A DNA stretch of 64,000 nucleotides from Vitellaria paradoxa. Its lineage: Eukaryota; Streptophyta; Magnoliopsida; Ericales; Sapotaceae. The stretch is from assembly GCA_019916065.1 (NCBI GenBank), contig CM034240.1:21437894-21501893 (forward strand), read 5' to 3'. Position numbers and translations under genes: made by a program. Below, in pieces: positions 1-12,180 of the stretch. A model generated the notes under the pieces. That model ran no database searches. It was given only the letters and a program-made list of their open reading frames with translations, and was not told where the DNA came from. Each line of letters opens with the position of its first letter. Position 1 is the first letter of the stretch.

Positions 1-16
1 CTCAAGAGAAGGGAGA

Positions 17-991
17 GTGGCAATATTAATAGTTTACGTTGATGACATCATTTTGACTGGAGATGATGTTTTTGAACTTGATAGACTGGGGAAGGCCTTA
101 GCTCGTGAGTTTGAAATCAAAGACTTGGGTCCTCTAAAATACTTTCTTGGAATGGAGTTTGCAAGATCCAAGAAAGGTATTTTTATCTCTCAAAGAAAGT
201 ACATACTTGATCTGCTAGGAGAAACTGGTTTACTCGGTTGCAAAGCAGCAGAAACCCTCGTAGAACCAAATCTGAAGCTTCATCCTACAAGTTCGGAAAA
301 AATGGTTGACAAAGAGAGATACCAACGCTTAGTTGGGAAATTGATTTATCTCTCCCATACACGTCCTGATATTGTGTTTGCAGTGAGCATGGTAAGTCAA
401 TTCATGCACTCACCTAATCAAGAACATTTTGATGTTGTATACAGAATTTTAAGGTACTTAAAGGGGACACCAGGAAAAGGAATTCTATATGAAAATAGGG
501 GACATCTCCAAGTTGAAGTGTTTACTGATGTTGATTGGGCAGGGAGTGTAACAGACAGAAGATCAACTTCGGGATATTGCACCTTTGTTGGGGGAAATCT
601 TGTAACTTGACGTAGTAAAAAACAAAATGTGATGGCTAGAAGTAGCGCTGAAGCTGAGTTTAGAGCAGTGGCACATAGTATCTGTGAAGTTTTGTGGATC
701 AAACAGTTACTTGAAGAGCTTAAAACTACTAGTCCCTTGCCTATGAAGGTTTTTTGTGATAACAAAGCCGCCATTGCAATCGCACACAATCCAGTGCTCC
801 ATAATAGAACTAAACATGTTGAAGTCAACAAACACTTTATCAAGGAGAAACTAGAGAATGGACTGATTATTATGCCTTACATTTCCACGTCTAAACAGGT
901 AGCAGACATTCTCACTAAAGGTCTACCAAAGAAACAATTCGATAGTTTGGTGAGCAAGCCGGCCATGAACGATATCTTTCAACTAGCTTGA
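17..991 (+). pseudogene. Ty1/copia reverse transcriptase (C-terminal part) and RNase H, 5' end outside window
   Basis: This is the 3' end of a copia pol gene, which copies element RNA into DNA. The RT catalytic YVDD is at 35-46, followed by the copia signature DLGPLKYFLGME and then the RNase H region with DVDWAGS and RSTSGYC. A single in-frame TGA at 608-610, where the family has Trp in GNLVTW-RSKK, breaks the frame. The same frame continues through ARSSAEAEFRA and the terminal ADILTKGLP to the stop at 989-991. It runs straight into a polypurine tract and LTR, so it is the 3' end of one element whose gag, protease and integrase lie left of the window. The single lesion suggests a fairly young copy, related to the family of the element at 12415-20876. 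Confidence 0.9.
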
Positions 992-1285
992 GGGGGAGTG
1001 TTGAGAATCATGTCAAATCAAGGCAAATCAGTTTCCTGGTTTGTTGAGAATCACATCAAATCAAGGCAAATTTGTTTCCTGATTCTTAGGAAATCTTGGC
1101 TGTACATTTTGCAATTATAGGGATCCTACTTGTTTCCTAAAATTCAGGATTGTATAGCTGTATATTTCTGTTACATAGCTGCTTTATTTCCTTTTTTATA
1201 GGCTGTATTGTAAGTATAAAAGGGGAAGTATTTTTTGCTTTTCTGCAGTAAAAAAAGAAATAAAAAGATCCTTTTCTTCCCAACC
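989..1285 (+). repeat. Polypurine tract and 3' LTR of the copia element
   Basis: The tract TTGAGGGGGAG (988-998) is followed by the LTR start TGTTGAGAATCA at 999. A TATA box, TATAAAAG, lies at 1215-1222. The LTR end is uncertain, near 1280-1286, where sequence homologous to an antisense gypsy element begins. The first 83 bases of the LTR are a 43/40-bp direct duplication (999-1041 and 1042-1081), each copy starting TGTTGAGAATCA. Confidence 0.75.
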
Positions 1286-2037
1286 TTCAATAAAAAATGA
1301 GGCTAAAACCAAAATGTGAAGGAACATCAATAACATAAGATTTGATCCAAACTGCTTTAATATTTTAAAAGGACTAGCAACTACGAGCTTGCAATTACAA
1401 AATAGATCCAAAAGGAAACTGTTCCGTCCTTATTCGAATCATTACATAATCACCAACATTAAATATAATACGTCGTTTATGTACATCAGCTTTATGTTTA
1501 TGTGTTGCATTAATTGACTCAAGTCACTTATTGATCTCAACTTACAAGTTACAAATATGTTGTGCAAATGCATCAGCCGACTTAGAAACTCTAGCGCATG
1601 GGGACATCGGGACTAGTTCCAAAGGCTTCCTAGGCTTATAACCATGTACAACCGTAAAGGGGTTCCCTACGTATCTATTCATGGAATTGTTATAGGCGAA
1701 CTAAGCCGTAGGTAAGATTAAGTCCCAATTCTTATGATGGTCCTTAACTAAACACCTCAAAAGGTGCCCTAAAATATGGTTAACAACTTCTATTTGGCCA
1801 TCGGTTTGGGGCTTCTATTTTGACTTGTTTCATTAACTTATCATCATTCCATTCAGGCGATGAGTTAATCCTATGATGTTGCACTAGTTCTCTATCTAGG
1901 TTTCTAGGCCTATTGTGTTCCTCAATTGCATCTAACCTAGCACTTAATTGAGCATGTGAATTATGTAAATGGGTGGTGGAGCCTTGAATTGCTTTTGTGA
2001 GGCTACCAGTTGGGTTTGCATTTGGTTATCCACCATT
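1265..2037 (-). pseudogene. Ty3/gypsy remnant: gag N-terminus fused by deletion to integrase C-terminus
   Basis: Reading the minus strand from 2037, a gag-like start (MVDNQMQTQLV, then after a frameshift AQLSARLDAIEEHNR) runs to VKIEAP near 1812. It then jumps directly into integrase sequence (DGQIEVVNHILGHLLRCL, then FAYNNSMNR and FTVVHGYKPRKPLELVP). The end resembles the GPY/F module (ASPFKILKQFG) and continues to about 1285. Everything from mid-gag to mid-integrase is missing, including protease, RT and RNase H, so this is an internally deleted copy. There are several stops and frameshifts. Both LTRs are absent or unrecognisable. Confidence 0.75.
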
Positions 2038-2040
2038 GTG

Positions 2041-2640
2041 CTAGTTGATGTAAGTGTGCGATCAGTACACAAATGCATGCAATGATTCTATGGCTAAACT
2101 TGTTGAGATCAATAACAACTCACACAAATTATTGCTAATATAAACTTTACCCAGTTATACATGTGCATATATATTGTTGATTTGATTATTGAATAATTCG
2201 AAAAAAGTGCAAACAAAAGTGTTATCTACTTTTTTTTTTTTTAATGGGGGATCAAAACACCAAAAAATAAAATGTTACTAGTTTAACAATATATGCGGTG
2301 AAGGTATATCTCTTTCACTTTTCAGGACTTCTAGGAAGTAAAGGGGAAAATTAAAGGAATGATAAGGCAGAAGGCAACAAGTATGGGGCAATGGTTGGGA
2401 TAAACTCAAGGGAGGAGTGTTAGTATGGGTAAGGTCCAGTGCACACAATAACGCAATTAATTGATGATATAATAAAGGGCTTTTAATAGCAAAAAAATAT
2501 TATGGAATGAAGCTACCAATAGTTGGAAGGCTTTGCTGTGCTCTGTTGTGTGTTGGTTGCGCTCTATAATGTCCTTCCGTGTCCTTGGAAGTGTACTAGT
2601 TTTGTTTTCTTTTTTTCTTTTTTTTTAAATTAGAACACTG
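2041..2640. other. Unassigned AT-rich stretch
   Basis: I see no coding or structural signal that I can assign. There is a poly-T run at 2231-2242. A purine-rich motif near 2405-2420 (CAAGGGAGGAGTGTTAG) resembles a degraded polypurine tract/LTR start but has no partner. Confidence 0.4.
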
Positions 2641-3144
2641 CTACATTGCTGGGTTGTTGAAGAGTCGTGCTCTCGTTTGCCGAAGTGTCACTAGAGTGCA
2701 CTGGCCGATCCCCAGAGCTTGGAACTTGCTGGAGATGGCACGGCAAGGGTCGCTAGGGGACATGAAGATTGTCGTGGTCATCGGTGGTTGCGGGTCCAAA
2801 GCACAAGCTCAGACGCACTGGAAGAGGCTACTATGAGTGGATCTAACTTGGCTGGAGATGGATGGCATGTGTAGGCGCATCAGGCATCGATAGCCTCGCC
2901 GTTTGGTGGGTTGGTGTTGTCGGCACCCGACGAAGATGTTGGTGGTGGTGGTTAGTCCTTTGTGATGACCCAGCGTGGATCCTCAAGGCTTTGGTAGCGG
3001 TGGTGAGACTTTTGAAGTACTCTGGTGGTTGTGGGGAATGAGTCGATCGGAGAGCAAAAACAATGTCGTTTGGGGTGGTTAGGGTTTAGGATTTGAACGA
3101 AGGATTAATGACCAAAATTTCAGGAATTTAGCTCTGATACTAAA
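2641..3144 (-). other. Probable 5' leader and primer-binding site of a minus-strand copia-type element
   Basis: On the minus strand, TTTAGTATCAGAGC (3131-3144) resembles the Met-tRNA primer-binding site used by the other copia elements here. It is followed (leftward) by a GC-rich, proline- and arginine-codon-like leader similar in composition to the leaders at 12427-13000 and 25232-25850. No gag or pol follows, so the element is truncated. The 60-codon plus-strand open frame here is probably fortuitous. Confidence 0.45.
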
Positions 3145-3434
3145 GTTGATGTAGGATTGCAATATTGAAAGAAGAAGAAGAAGTAAAGAAGAAGCAGCAG
3201 CGGCAACCAAAGATGAAGAAGCAGAGGAAAACAAATCATATTCATTCAAAAAACAATAACCCTATTAGCCCTAGGTCAAGTTAGAGCTAGAGTAGATTAT
3301 CCACTCTTATGCAAGAATCTTTGTATTCCCATTATTTCATAATAAGGGAAGTCTAGATACCTACTGTGGACATAGGCCAGAGAACTGAACCACATAAATT
3401 GGTTAAGCTTGGTTGATTGCTTCTAGACCCAACA
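3145..3434 (-). repeat. LTR of a minus-strand copia-type element
   Basis: Read on the minus strand, it starts TGTTGGGTCTAGAAGC at 3434 and ends just before the primer-binding site at 3144. It contains purine-rich GAA/GCA repeats at 3171-3225. No second LTR copy was found. The right boundary is defined only by the TG start and the left only by the PBS. Confidence 0.45.
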
Positions 3435-4574
3435 TTTTGGCATGGGGAGGGGTTATGTTAGGTACTTATTTATTTCTTCTAAAGGCTTGGCAAATTGGTG
3501 GAGGGTATGAATTCTTATGTACCTTTGTTACATGGACGTTTCTAGATGTGTGGCATACTCGTATCGAATAGTCGACACTTGGACAAGGACATTTAAATAA
3601 AGGTGTAGTATGTGTCCCGCTGTACTTGGATAGATATTTAAAAATTCAAGTTTAGCATATAATTATGTATAAAACTTATATTTTATGCATGAAATACTCT
3701 AATGGAAAATTGTCAATGCCATATTATTCAATAAAATAAATAATTATATTAAATATATGGATATTTTCTCGTGTCTCTGTATCCTTGAATAAGAAAACTA
3801 ATGGATCTGACTCTTAGATGCATATCAGTACTTGATTGCTGTATCTAACTCTATGTAACATAGTTATATTTCCTTCTGCACAATAAAGTAAATGATTCAA
3901 ATTTATTACACTTCCAAGTGGGAAAAAATTTCATTATTTCAAATGTAGTAGTTAGAAATTTTTCATGTTATATGCACTACGACACTTCTTTCTAGTGTTT
4001 AAAATCATGGGAAAAGCTTGAATCCAATTCCTATAGTATTGATGAACACGTGTGCAAATATAATTCTTGGGGTTGTCTATTTATGCATTCTTGAATGTAG
4101 CCAACACACAATTCTATTTGATGCTTTAGTTATTATTATTTGGGTTTCATATTACGAAACTATGTTTGTAGTGGCCTAAGAAATCAAAACTTTTTATGTG
4201 AATGACATAATAAAGAAACTCATAAAACCTAAAAGTTGGATTTTGATTAACTGTTTGTGGTATTTGATGTGATGCGGCAACATACCCAAAAGTGAGTGCA
4301 TATTGTTCTAGTAGACTAGAAAGGACTAGATATCATTCCGTAATTGTTAATATCTTACTACTAATCACGATATAAATCTTAGGATTTGGGTTGATATGTC
4401 ATGTGATCGATTCATATCTCAGCTTCCAATCGAATGGAGTGATGAATCGTAGTAAAAAGAAATCATATCTACCCGATTCATAGTGAATCTTTCGATTTAG
4501 GTAGCAGGGAAATGGACCTAGATCTAGGCATGATTTGCAAAAAATTCTATTTTTTAGTAGGAAATTGGAGAGCG
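3435..4574. other. Unassigned AT-rich intergenic or intronic stretch
   Basis: There are no open frames of note, no tRNA and no recognisable transposon protein. The sequence could be intron or upstream region of the gene whose exons begin to appear at 7601, but nothing here proves it. Confidence 0.4.
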
Positions 4575-6812
4575 TTATAGTTGTGGCTCCACAATAAAAC
4601 GGGGCAGCTAAGGGAAAGAACCTTCATCTCATTGAAACTGCACAATGCCTACTTTTTCAAATGAATGTTCCTTGGATTTTTTTGAGTGATGCTATTCTCA
4701 CTACGTGTCATTTGATTAGCCGAATGCCTTCATCCGTTCTACCTAGTCAGTCTCTCCATTCTTTCATATTCTCTACACAGTCTTGTTTCCTTTTCCACCA
4801 TGAATATTCAGATGTGTCGTATTTGTTGACTAGCTTCACAATGAGGTTGATAAACTTGTTCCTCGTGCCCATAAATGCGTCTTCCTTGGGTACTCCCAAC
4901 TACAAAAAGGATATCGTTGTTTCAATCTAGCCTTTCATTGATGGTTTGTGCCATTGTTGCCTTCTTTGAGCCTATAACTTTCTTTTCGAAGTCTTTGTCC
5001 TCATCTTCGTTGGATGAGTCTTACTTGACCAGTCCTTCTGACCTCCATTCTCAGCTAGCTTTCAAATACTCTATCCAACAAGGCAGTTGAACCTTCTACT
5101 GCTTTTGTTGCTCCATTGCCTTCTCTTGAGTTTCCAAATATTATAAGTGACAATCACCTGCCATTGCTCTCCGCAAAGGTAAATAGACTTGTACTCTCAA
5201 CCTATCTCTTACTTTATTTTCTACTATGCCTTTTCTCCCTCTTACCATACCTTTATTTCTTCCATATCCTCTATTTCTGTTCCTAATTCTGTGCATAAAG
5301 CTCTTTCTCACTCTAGCTAACGCTTTGTGATAGAAGATGAGATTTAAGTCCTTCAAATTAATGATACTTGGGATTTGGTTCGACTTTCTCTTAGGAAGTC
5401 CATTGTTGGTTGTCGTTGGGTCTATACTATTAAAGCGCATCCTGATGGCTCTCTTGATAGCTTGAAAGCTTGCTGCTGACAAAAGATATACACAAGTGTA
5501 TAGCTTGGATTTTTTTAATACTTTTTCTCCCGTTTCAAAGATCACCTCTATGCGACTATTTCTTGTTGGCAGCTACCTATGATTGGTCTATTCACCAACT
5601 AGATTGTTGAAAATGCCTTCTTATACGGTGATATAGAGGAAGTTTATATGGAGCAACCTCTTGAGTATGTTGCTCAAGTGGAGTCTAGACTAGGGTGTAA
5701 ACTCAAAAAGTCCTTATATTGCCTCAAACAGTCTTCTCGCCCCTGGTTTGTCTGATTCACGATTATGATTATCGAATTTTGCCAAAGCCGTTGTAGAGTT
5801 GATCATTCCATATTCTACCAACATTCTACTCACTAGAAGATCTGGCTCTTTGTTTATGTAGATGACGTAGTCATCTACACAAGGGATGATACATGGGGCA
5901 TTGATGATTTAAGTCCTTTCTCCGGAAGAAATTCAACACTAAATATTTGGGGCCAGCGAAGTACTTCTTAGGTATTAAGGTAGCTAGATCACATAAGGGA
6001 ATTACTCTATCATAGAGGAAGTATGTTCTATAATTGCTTTATGAGACAGTTATATTGGGCTCTAAACCAGTTGATATCCCAATGAATCCTTATATACAAC
6101 TCATTGTAGATAATAGTGATTTATTATAAAATCCTAGTTGATATCAGAGATTAGTAGAGAAACTAAATTACTTGATAGTAATGAGGCTAGACATTTCATT
6201 TCGTATGAATATGATTAGCCAAATTCTGGAATCCCCCCTAGAACTTCTCACTGGGATGTAGTTGTTAGAATTATGAGATATCTAAATGAAGCATGAGGGG
6301 AAAGATCTGTTATATTAGAATTATGGTCACACTTCCATTTAGGGCTATATAGATGCAGATCGAGCAGAATCACCATCAGACAAATGCTCCACTACTAATT
6401 ATTGTGTCTTTATTGGAGAAAATTTGATGTCATGAAAAAGTAAGGAGTGGACTGTAGTTGCCAAGTTTTGTGTAGAATTAGAATACAGAACCATGGCTTA
6501 TACGTATGTGAATTAATTTGGATAGAATGTATGTTGGAGGAATTGAGAATTTATCATTCACAACCTATGAAACTATTATGTTATAATTAGATTGCAGGAC
6601 ATATTGCTTCTAATCAGTATTCCATGAAAGAAACAAGAATATTGAAGTAGACTGTCATTTTGTCAAATAGAAGATATTATAGAATATCATCAAGACTGAC
6701 ATGTTAAGTTAGAAGATCAACTTGTAAACTTATTCACTAAAGTGCTTGAGGGTCCTTGGTTTAGAAACATTTGTAATAAGTTTGGAATATATGATATATA
6801 CACTCCAACTTG
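4575..6812 (+). pseudogene. Degenerate Ty1/copia integrase, RT and RNase H
   Basis: The 5' end is truncated inside integrase (QQNGAAKGKNLHLIETA-like sequence near 4590, then SDAILTTCHLISRMPSSVLP). RT follows from about 5360 (VGCRWVYTIKAHPDGSL). The copia QLDVENAFLYGD-like block is near 5600, KKSLYCLKQSSRPWF near 5710, and YVDD is at 5855-5866. RNase H remnants (YIDADRAESPSD) lie near 6345, and the terminal IYTPT*-like end precedes the polypurine tract. Many stops and frameshifts are present. No gag or protease was seen, and no 5' LTR was found upstream. Confidence 0.8.
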
Positions 6813-7125
6813 AGGGAGAGTGTTAGAGATATTACAAATATAGAAATAGGCGTAGATTGATTCCTAGATTAATTGCTTCCTAGAATAGGAGATATGATTG
6901 ATCCCTTCCTTAAATTGTAATATGATATATACACTCCAGCTTGAGGGAGAGTGTTAGAGATATTATAAATATAGAAATAGGCGTAGATTGATTCCTAGAT
7001 TAATTGCTTCCTAGAATAGGACATATGATTGATCCCTTCTTAAATTGTAAAGTTAATGTTTATAAATAGACTTGATTTTAGCCCATAGTGGTTAAGCCAT
7101 TCCATTCAACTTTTATTCTTGACAA
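6790..7125 (+). repeat. 3' LTR with a 131-bp tandem duplication spanning PPT and U3
   Basis: The first copy is 6790-6920 and the second 6921-7050, nearly identical. Each contains the last codons, the purine tract CTTGAGGGAGAG and the LTR start TGTTAGAGATATTA (6821 and 6952). The second copy continues into the rest of the LTR, with a TATA box TATAAATAG at 7071-7079. The LTR end is not fixed. A (CAA)n run begins near 7133. Confidence 0.75.
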
Positions 7126-7600
7126 TAGCAATAACAACAACAACAACAACAATAATGAGTTAAGCTCAAATTTGGATTCTATAAACCAAAAGAAATATCC
7201 TTTTAAGTCAAGTTTCTTCCAATCTCCATAAAATTTGTTAATCGGGATGAACAATCATTTGAATGCCTCTAAACTCTTTGAATACCTAATAGGACTCTTG
7301 GTTTCTTGATATTTGTTCAAATATCTCTGTAACCAGCATACAAACGGAATCTTGTCATTCAAATGGTCTTCGAATAATTTCACCCTTGGCCACTTTGTGT
7401 TGTTGCCCTGTCCTGCATGTGGTTTTGTGATGACTGATTAAATTGTATTGAATCATCCTTGTCTGCTTCTTGTTGATGGCTTTGAGTATGAACCATTAAT
7501 ATTTTCTTGATCACATAATTTTCTTTGCTTCTCATAGTTGGCTTTGTGCATGAGAACCATTATTAATCTCATAATTTCTTTTTTTCTTGATTGTTCATAG
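7126..7600. other. Likely host intron sequence upstream of an exon
   Basis: After a short CAA repeat, this stretch has no transposon homology that I recognise. Its last 30 bases are pyrimidine-rich and end TTGTTCATAG, a good 3' splice site for the exon starting at 7601. Confidence 0.4.
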
Positions 7601-7694
7601 CCAGTTCAAGAACCTCAGTAAAGTTTTTGGAGCAGAAGTTATGTTGTCTCAGATTGGAGCGTGATGATATTCTTAGAAGAATGAACAACACGCG
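7601..7694 (+). CDS. Host gene, internal exon (coiled-coil-type protein, unidentified)
   Basis: This is a 94-nt exon preceded by a polypyrimidine tract and TCATAG, and followed by the donor CG|GTATTA. It starts two bases into a codon and encodes SSRTSVKFLEQKLCCL then RLERDDILRRMNNTR. That is a charged, heptad-like stretch typical of a coiled coil and unlike any transposon domain. It ends after two bases of a codon (CG), and the exon at 33475 begins with the completing G. Upstream exons are outside the window or unrecognised. I do not recognise the protein family. Evidence is splice sites, phase match and composition only; the donor is weak. Confidence 0.6.
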
Positions 7695-7836
7695 GTATTA
7701 GCGGAAATCTATGTGAATTTACGTTAATGTGCATGGAAAATAAATCTACAACTGCTAGTTATCTGAACCTCTTACTTTTTGCAATTTAGTAACTTGCAAC
7801 ATTGTTTGCACAGTTAGCACCATTAAAACAAATACA

Positions 7837-7858
7837 CTGAGAGAGAGAGAGAGAGAGG
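7837..7858. repeat. (GA)n microsatellite
   Basis: About ten uninterrupted GA units lie in intron 1, about 140 bases after the exon donor. Confidence 0.95.
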
Positions 7859-8081
7859 AATAGTTGTCTATGATTTCTTTGCTTGAAAATTTCTACATAT
7901 CTCTTTCAACACTTACAAGCCTTTGGCATAAGCTTAATAGTTTATTAATCATCGTTATTGGCCATTACCATAAGAACCCTCTAATTAAGCACTCCATGTC
8001 TTGTCTAGTGCTAGATGGTTGTCAGCAAATGCTTATATATCTATTAGAAATATGTGGGATTTTATGATTATTGTAAATTGT

Positions 8082-11000
8082 TGTTGGAGATGTTATTGTT
8101 AGGAAATTTATTATGATTGCTTGTAATTTTCTTGTTTCCTTTCTTATTGATTGCGTTGATTGGCTACCTTTTCTTATTTTGATTGTAAGCCAACAATATA
8201 AATACAATATATGGGAGAGGGGAATACACACCTCCTATTTTTGTTTTGATATTGCGAAGAATTTATGATTGCAAATTTTTCTGGCCTTAATCCTACCCTA
8301 CGAGGATTTAAGGATCAAATCTTAGCAAGTGAGACTTTATCCACTGCTGCAAGTGTTTATGCCTGCATATAGCGATCCTCATTAGGCAATCGTGCTTCCA
8401 CCACTGATCATATTGTAACACCTACTGATTCTTCAGCTCTTGTGAGTCATCATAGTCGTGGTGGCTCTTCTTGAGGCTCTCATGGTGGAAGAAATACTTG
8501 AGGTGGAAATCGAGGTGGAGGTAGATTTTCTGGTAATAAAGGTGATTATGAGTGTGATTTTTGTGGGGGAACTAATCACACAGAATCTTTTTGTTAAAAG
8601 AAGTATGGTAAACCAGAGCAGGCATATCATGTTAATGATCATGGTTCTATGCAGCCTTCAGTACCTCACGATGATACACATCTGATTTTTAGGAGACATT
8701 CACTCTAATCTCAACCCAACTTCAGGAGCTTATTCGATCCTTGCGTGTTTCTACTCCCTCTACTTCCACTGCTACTTTGGCCAATTCAGGTAACCTGACT
8801 CTTATGGCCTCCTCTTCTCCATCCTAGATTATTGATTCAAGAGCCAGTTTTGCATGTGTTTGGTAATTCTTCCTTATTCTCTAACCTTAGTCATCTTGAT
8901 CATAACATTATATTAGTTGACGGTTCATCTCGTCTTGTGTCTGGCAAAGGGACTCTTCATCTCTCGCCATCTCTAAATTTGTATTCTAGTTTCCTTTTAA
9001 TTTGCTTTCTGTGGGTCAGTTTACCAAGTTATTAAATTGTTCAGTAACATTCTTTTCCAAATCTTATGTCTTTTAGGATCTCAAGACAAAGAAGACGATG
9101 GGTTCGAGGCATGAGAAGGATGGGATTTACTACCTCGATTGTGATCGACCTCCAGAACACCCATCTTCTATAGCTCTCCCCACTACTGTCTCTCCTCTTC
9201 AGTGGCATCTTCGTTTAGGTCATTCATCTTTAGCCAAATTAAAGCACATTGTGCCAAGTCTTGTATCGAGTTTAGAATGTGAAGCTTGTTAGTATGGCAG
9301 GCATCACCATACTATTTATTCTAGTTGTCGTGTCAATTGTGAGTCTGAGTCCTTTGCTGTAGTTCATATTGACGTTTGGGGACCATCCCGAGTTAAGAGT
9401 GTCAATGGATTTTTCTATGTTGTTCTATTTATTTGATGATTTTTCTCATGACTTGGATTTTCTTAATGAAACAAAGGAATGAATTACCTTCTATCATCTC
9501 TTGTTTTTACAATGAGATTTCTACTCAATTTGATAAGAAAATCAAAGTTTTTTGTTCTAATTATGCCCTAGAATATGTCCAGTCTATTGTTACTAACTTT
9601 TGTTATGACAAGGGTATTATCATCAAACCACCTGCCCTCGTACCTCTCAACAAAATGGTGTTGTAGAGCATAAACATTGTCATATATTAGATGTTGCACG
9701 TACCTTGATATTTCAAATGCGTGTTCCAAAAACCTTTTGGGCAAATGTTGTTCTCATGGCCTGTTAGCTTATTAATAGAATTCCTACACTAGTTTTGTCC
9801 AATCAATCTCCTTACTCTATTCTTTACCCTAGTAAGTCACCATTTTCTCTTCCTCGGGTTTTTGGTTATGTGGCTTTTTTTCATATTCTTGATCTTGATT
9901 TAGATGCATTATCAACTCATCTTTGTAAGTGTCTTTTCCTCGAATATTCTCGCACACAAAAAGAGTATCGATGCTACCATATCGAGTCTCGTTGTTATTT
10001 TGGTAGGTTGATATCACCTTTTTTGAGTCTACTGCTTTGTTTTTACCTGATAGTGATACTTTGTCATTTGAACTTATTGTTTCTAGTAGGGGGTATCTAC
10101 TCCGACCCTTCCTGCTCTTATGTCTTTTGTGTATGTTCTTGTCTCAGTCTCCATCTCTTGACTTGGCCAATGCAAACATCCCAGCTTAGTCAGAAGATCC
10201 TACTATTGCTTCTACTAATTCCATTGCTCCTCGGCCACAGGTGTGCTAGTGTGATCGTGCTAGAAAAGTTATCCTTTCTTCTTGACCCGATTCTCCTCCT
10301 TTGTCTGAGGTACCTGCGTCTTCTTCTAACTTGCCTATTGCATTGCGAAAAGGCACACGTACTTGCACTCGTCATCCTCTTGCTAATCATGTGTCTTACC
10401 GTCATCTATCATCATCTCTTTTCTCCTTCGTTTGTGCCTTATCTTCTGTGTTTGTCCTATCTTTTTTTATATACACCTTATTTATTCCGAGATGAAAACA
10501 CTCTATGGATGAAGAAATGCATGCTCTCCATCAGAATCAGACGTGAGAACTCACTGCTCTTCCTCCTGGGAAGTAGAATGTTGGTTGCCATTGGGTTTAC
10601 ACTATTAAGTACCTTCCAGATGGTTTTGTTGAGTGCCTTAAGGCTCGTTTGGTTGGCAAAGGGTATATTAAGACGTATGGTGCCGATTACACTGAGACTT
10701 TTCCCCTATTGCTTGCCTAAATTCTATTTGAATTCTCCTTCTTGTGGCTGTCAGTCGTGGTTGGCCTCTATTTTAGCTTGACATTGAAAATGCTTTTGTC
10801 CAAGGTAAACTTCAAGAGGAAGTCTATATGGATTAGCTTCCAGGATATTGTACTCTAGGATGTTAGCATTTGGTATGTCAGTTGTGGCGTGCTCTTTATA
10901 GCTTGAAACAATCTCCTTGAGTTTGGTTTGACCGATTTAGCTATGTTGTTATGGATATTGGTTTCTCATGCTCTTCTGCTAATTATTCTGTCTTTACACG

Positions 11001-12180
11001 TCATGCTTCTTTTAGCACTATCATTTTGATTATATATGTGGACGATATTATTATTTCTGGTGATGATGCTTCTTGTATTGCGACTTTAAAACAACTTCTA
11101 GTCAGTCAGTTTCATACTAAGGATCTTAGGGGCCTTTGGTATTTCTTGGGACTTGAGATTACACGTTCTTTCCACAGGATTTCTATTTGTCAGCGCAAAT
11201 GTCTTGGATTTACTTTCTGAAACTGGTCTTTTAGGTACTCGACCAGCTAATACTCCTATAGATCCTTCTAGAAGATTGGATACTGCTTCTGGAGAGCTCT
11301 TTCCTAATGCAAACTGCTACCATTGCTTGGTAGGAAAACTCATTTATCTTATAGTCATTTGTCCTGACATTTACCTATGCAGTAGGTATAATTAGTCAGT
11401 TTGTACATGCTCCTTGTACTCCTCACTTTGAACCTATCTATCTTATCCTATAGTATTTGAAATAGTCTTTTGCTCGTGATCTTTTGTATTGCCCTTCTTC
11501 CCACTTACTGTCACTGGTTATAGTGATGCTAAGTGAGCTGGGAGTCAAATAGATCGTTGTTCGATTTTTGGTTACTGTACTTTCGTCGGAGATAGCCAAG
11601 TTACTTGGCATAGTAAGAAACAACAAGTTGTTGCTCGATCTAGTGCAGATGCTGGATACTATACTATGGCTTATACGGCCTCTGAGATGCTCTGGATTCA
11701 CTCACTCCTACGCGACTTTGGAATTGATGTCCCTATGCCTATGCCTATGCCTATGCACTGTGATAATTAGCCCTCCATTTTCATTGCCAATAATCCAGTA
11801 TTTCACGAGCGTACTAAGCATATTGAAGTTGATTGCTACTTTATTCGTGATTTATTGATTCGCAAGCAACTGAGTACTCTCTTTGTTCGATCCTTGTCCT
11901 AGTTGGCTGATTTTCTTACTAAACTATTGTCTCATCCTATCTTTTAGACTATGTCATCCAAGTTGGGCTTTTTTGATTTGTATGCTCCAGCTTAAGAGAG
12001 CGTGTTAGAGATATTATTGTTAGGTAGTTTATTATAATTGATTGTAATTTTCTTATTTCCTTTCTCATTGACAACCTTGATTGGCTACCTTTTCTATTTT
12101 GATTGTAAGACAACAATATAAATATAACATATGGGAGAGGGGGAATGCACACCTCCTATTCCTGTTTTGATATCTCAACA
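8082..12180 (+). mobile_element. L3: Ty1/copia element inserted in the 5' LTR of L2
   Basis: The target-site duplication is ATTGT/ATAGT (8077-8081 and 12181-12185), differing at one base. The 5' LTR is 8082 to about 8253 and the 3' LTR 12003-12180 (TGTTAGAGATATTATTG...TATCTCAACA). The end of the 5' LTR, the primer-binding site, the leader and the first half of gag are deleted, so U5 runs directly into mid-gag near 8254. The LTR resembles that of the element at 25061-30223, so these are two members of one family. Confidence 0.9.
8254..12000 (+). pseudogene. gag-pol of L3 (copia), broken
   Basis: In order, the capsid-type gag C-terminal part begins near 8270 (FSGLNPTLRGFKDQIL). The zinc knuckle CDFCGGTNHTESFC (CX2CX4HX4C) is at about 8551-8592 and is followed by a stop. 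The protease site DSRAS, where the family has DSGAS, is near 8832. The pre-integrase LQWHLRLGHSSLAKLK is near 9200, with integrase remnants from 9370 to 9990. RT spans about 10500-11250 with YVDD at 11035-11046, and RNase H about 11330-11990. A (CCTATG)n hexanucleotide repeat in RNase H, near 11730-11755, encodes Pro-Met repeats. There are numerous stops and frameshifts. The 328-codon open frame at 9795-10781 crosses frames of the ancestral gene and is not itself meaningful. Confidence 0.85.

Noticed and set aside
9795..10781. A 328-codon open frame, the third longest in the window
   Set aside because: Its first third is copia integrase in frame, but the rest is a leucine-rich off-frame reading of the linker and RT; not a gene.
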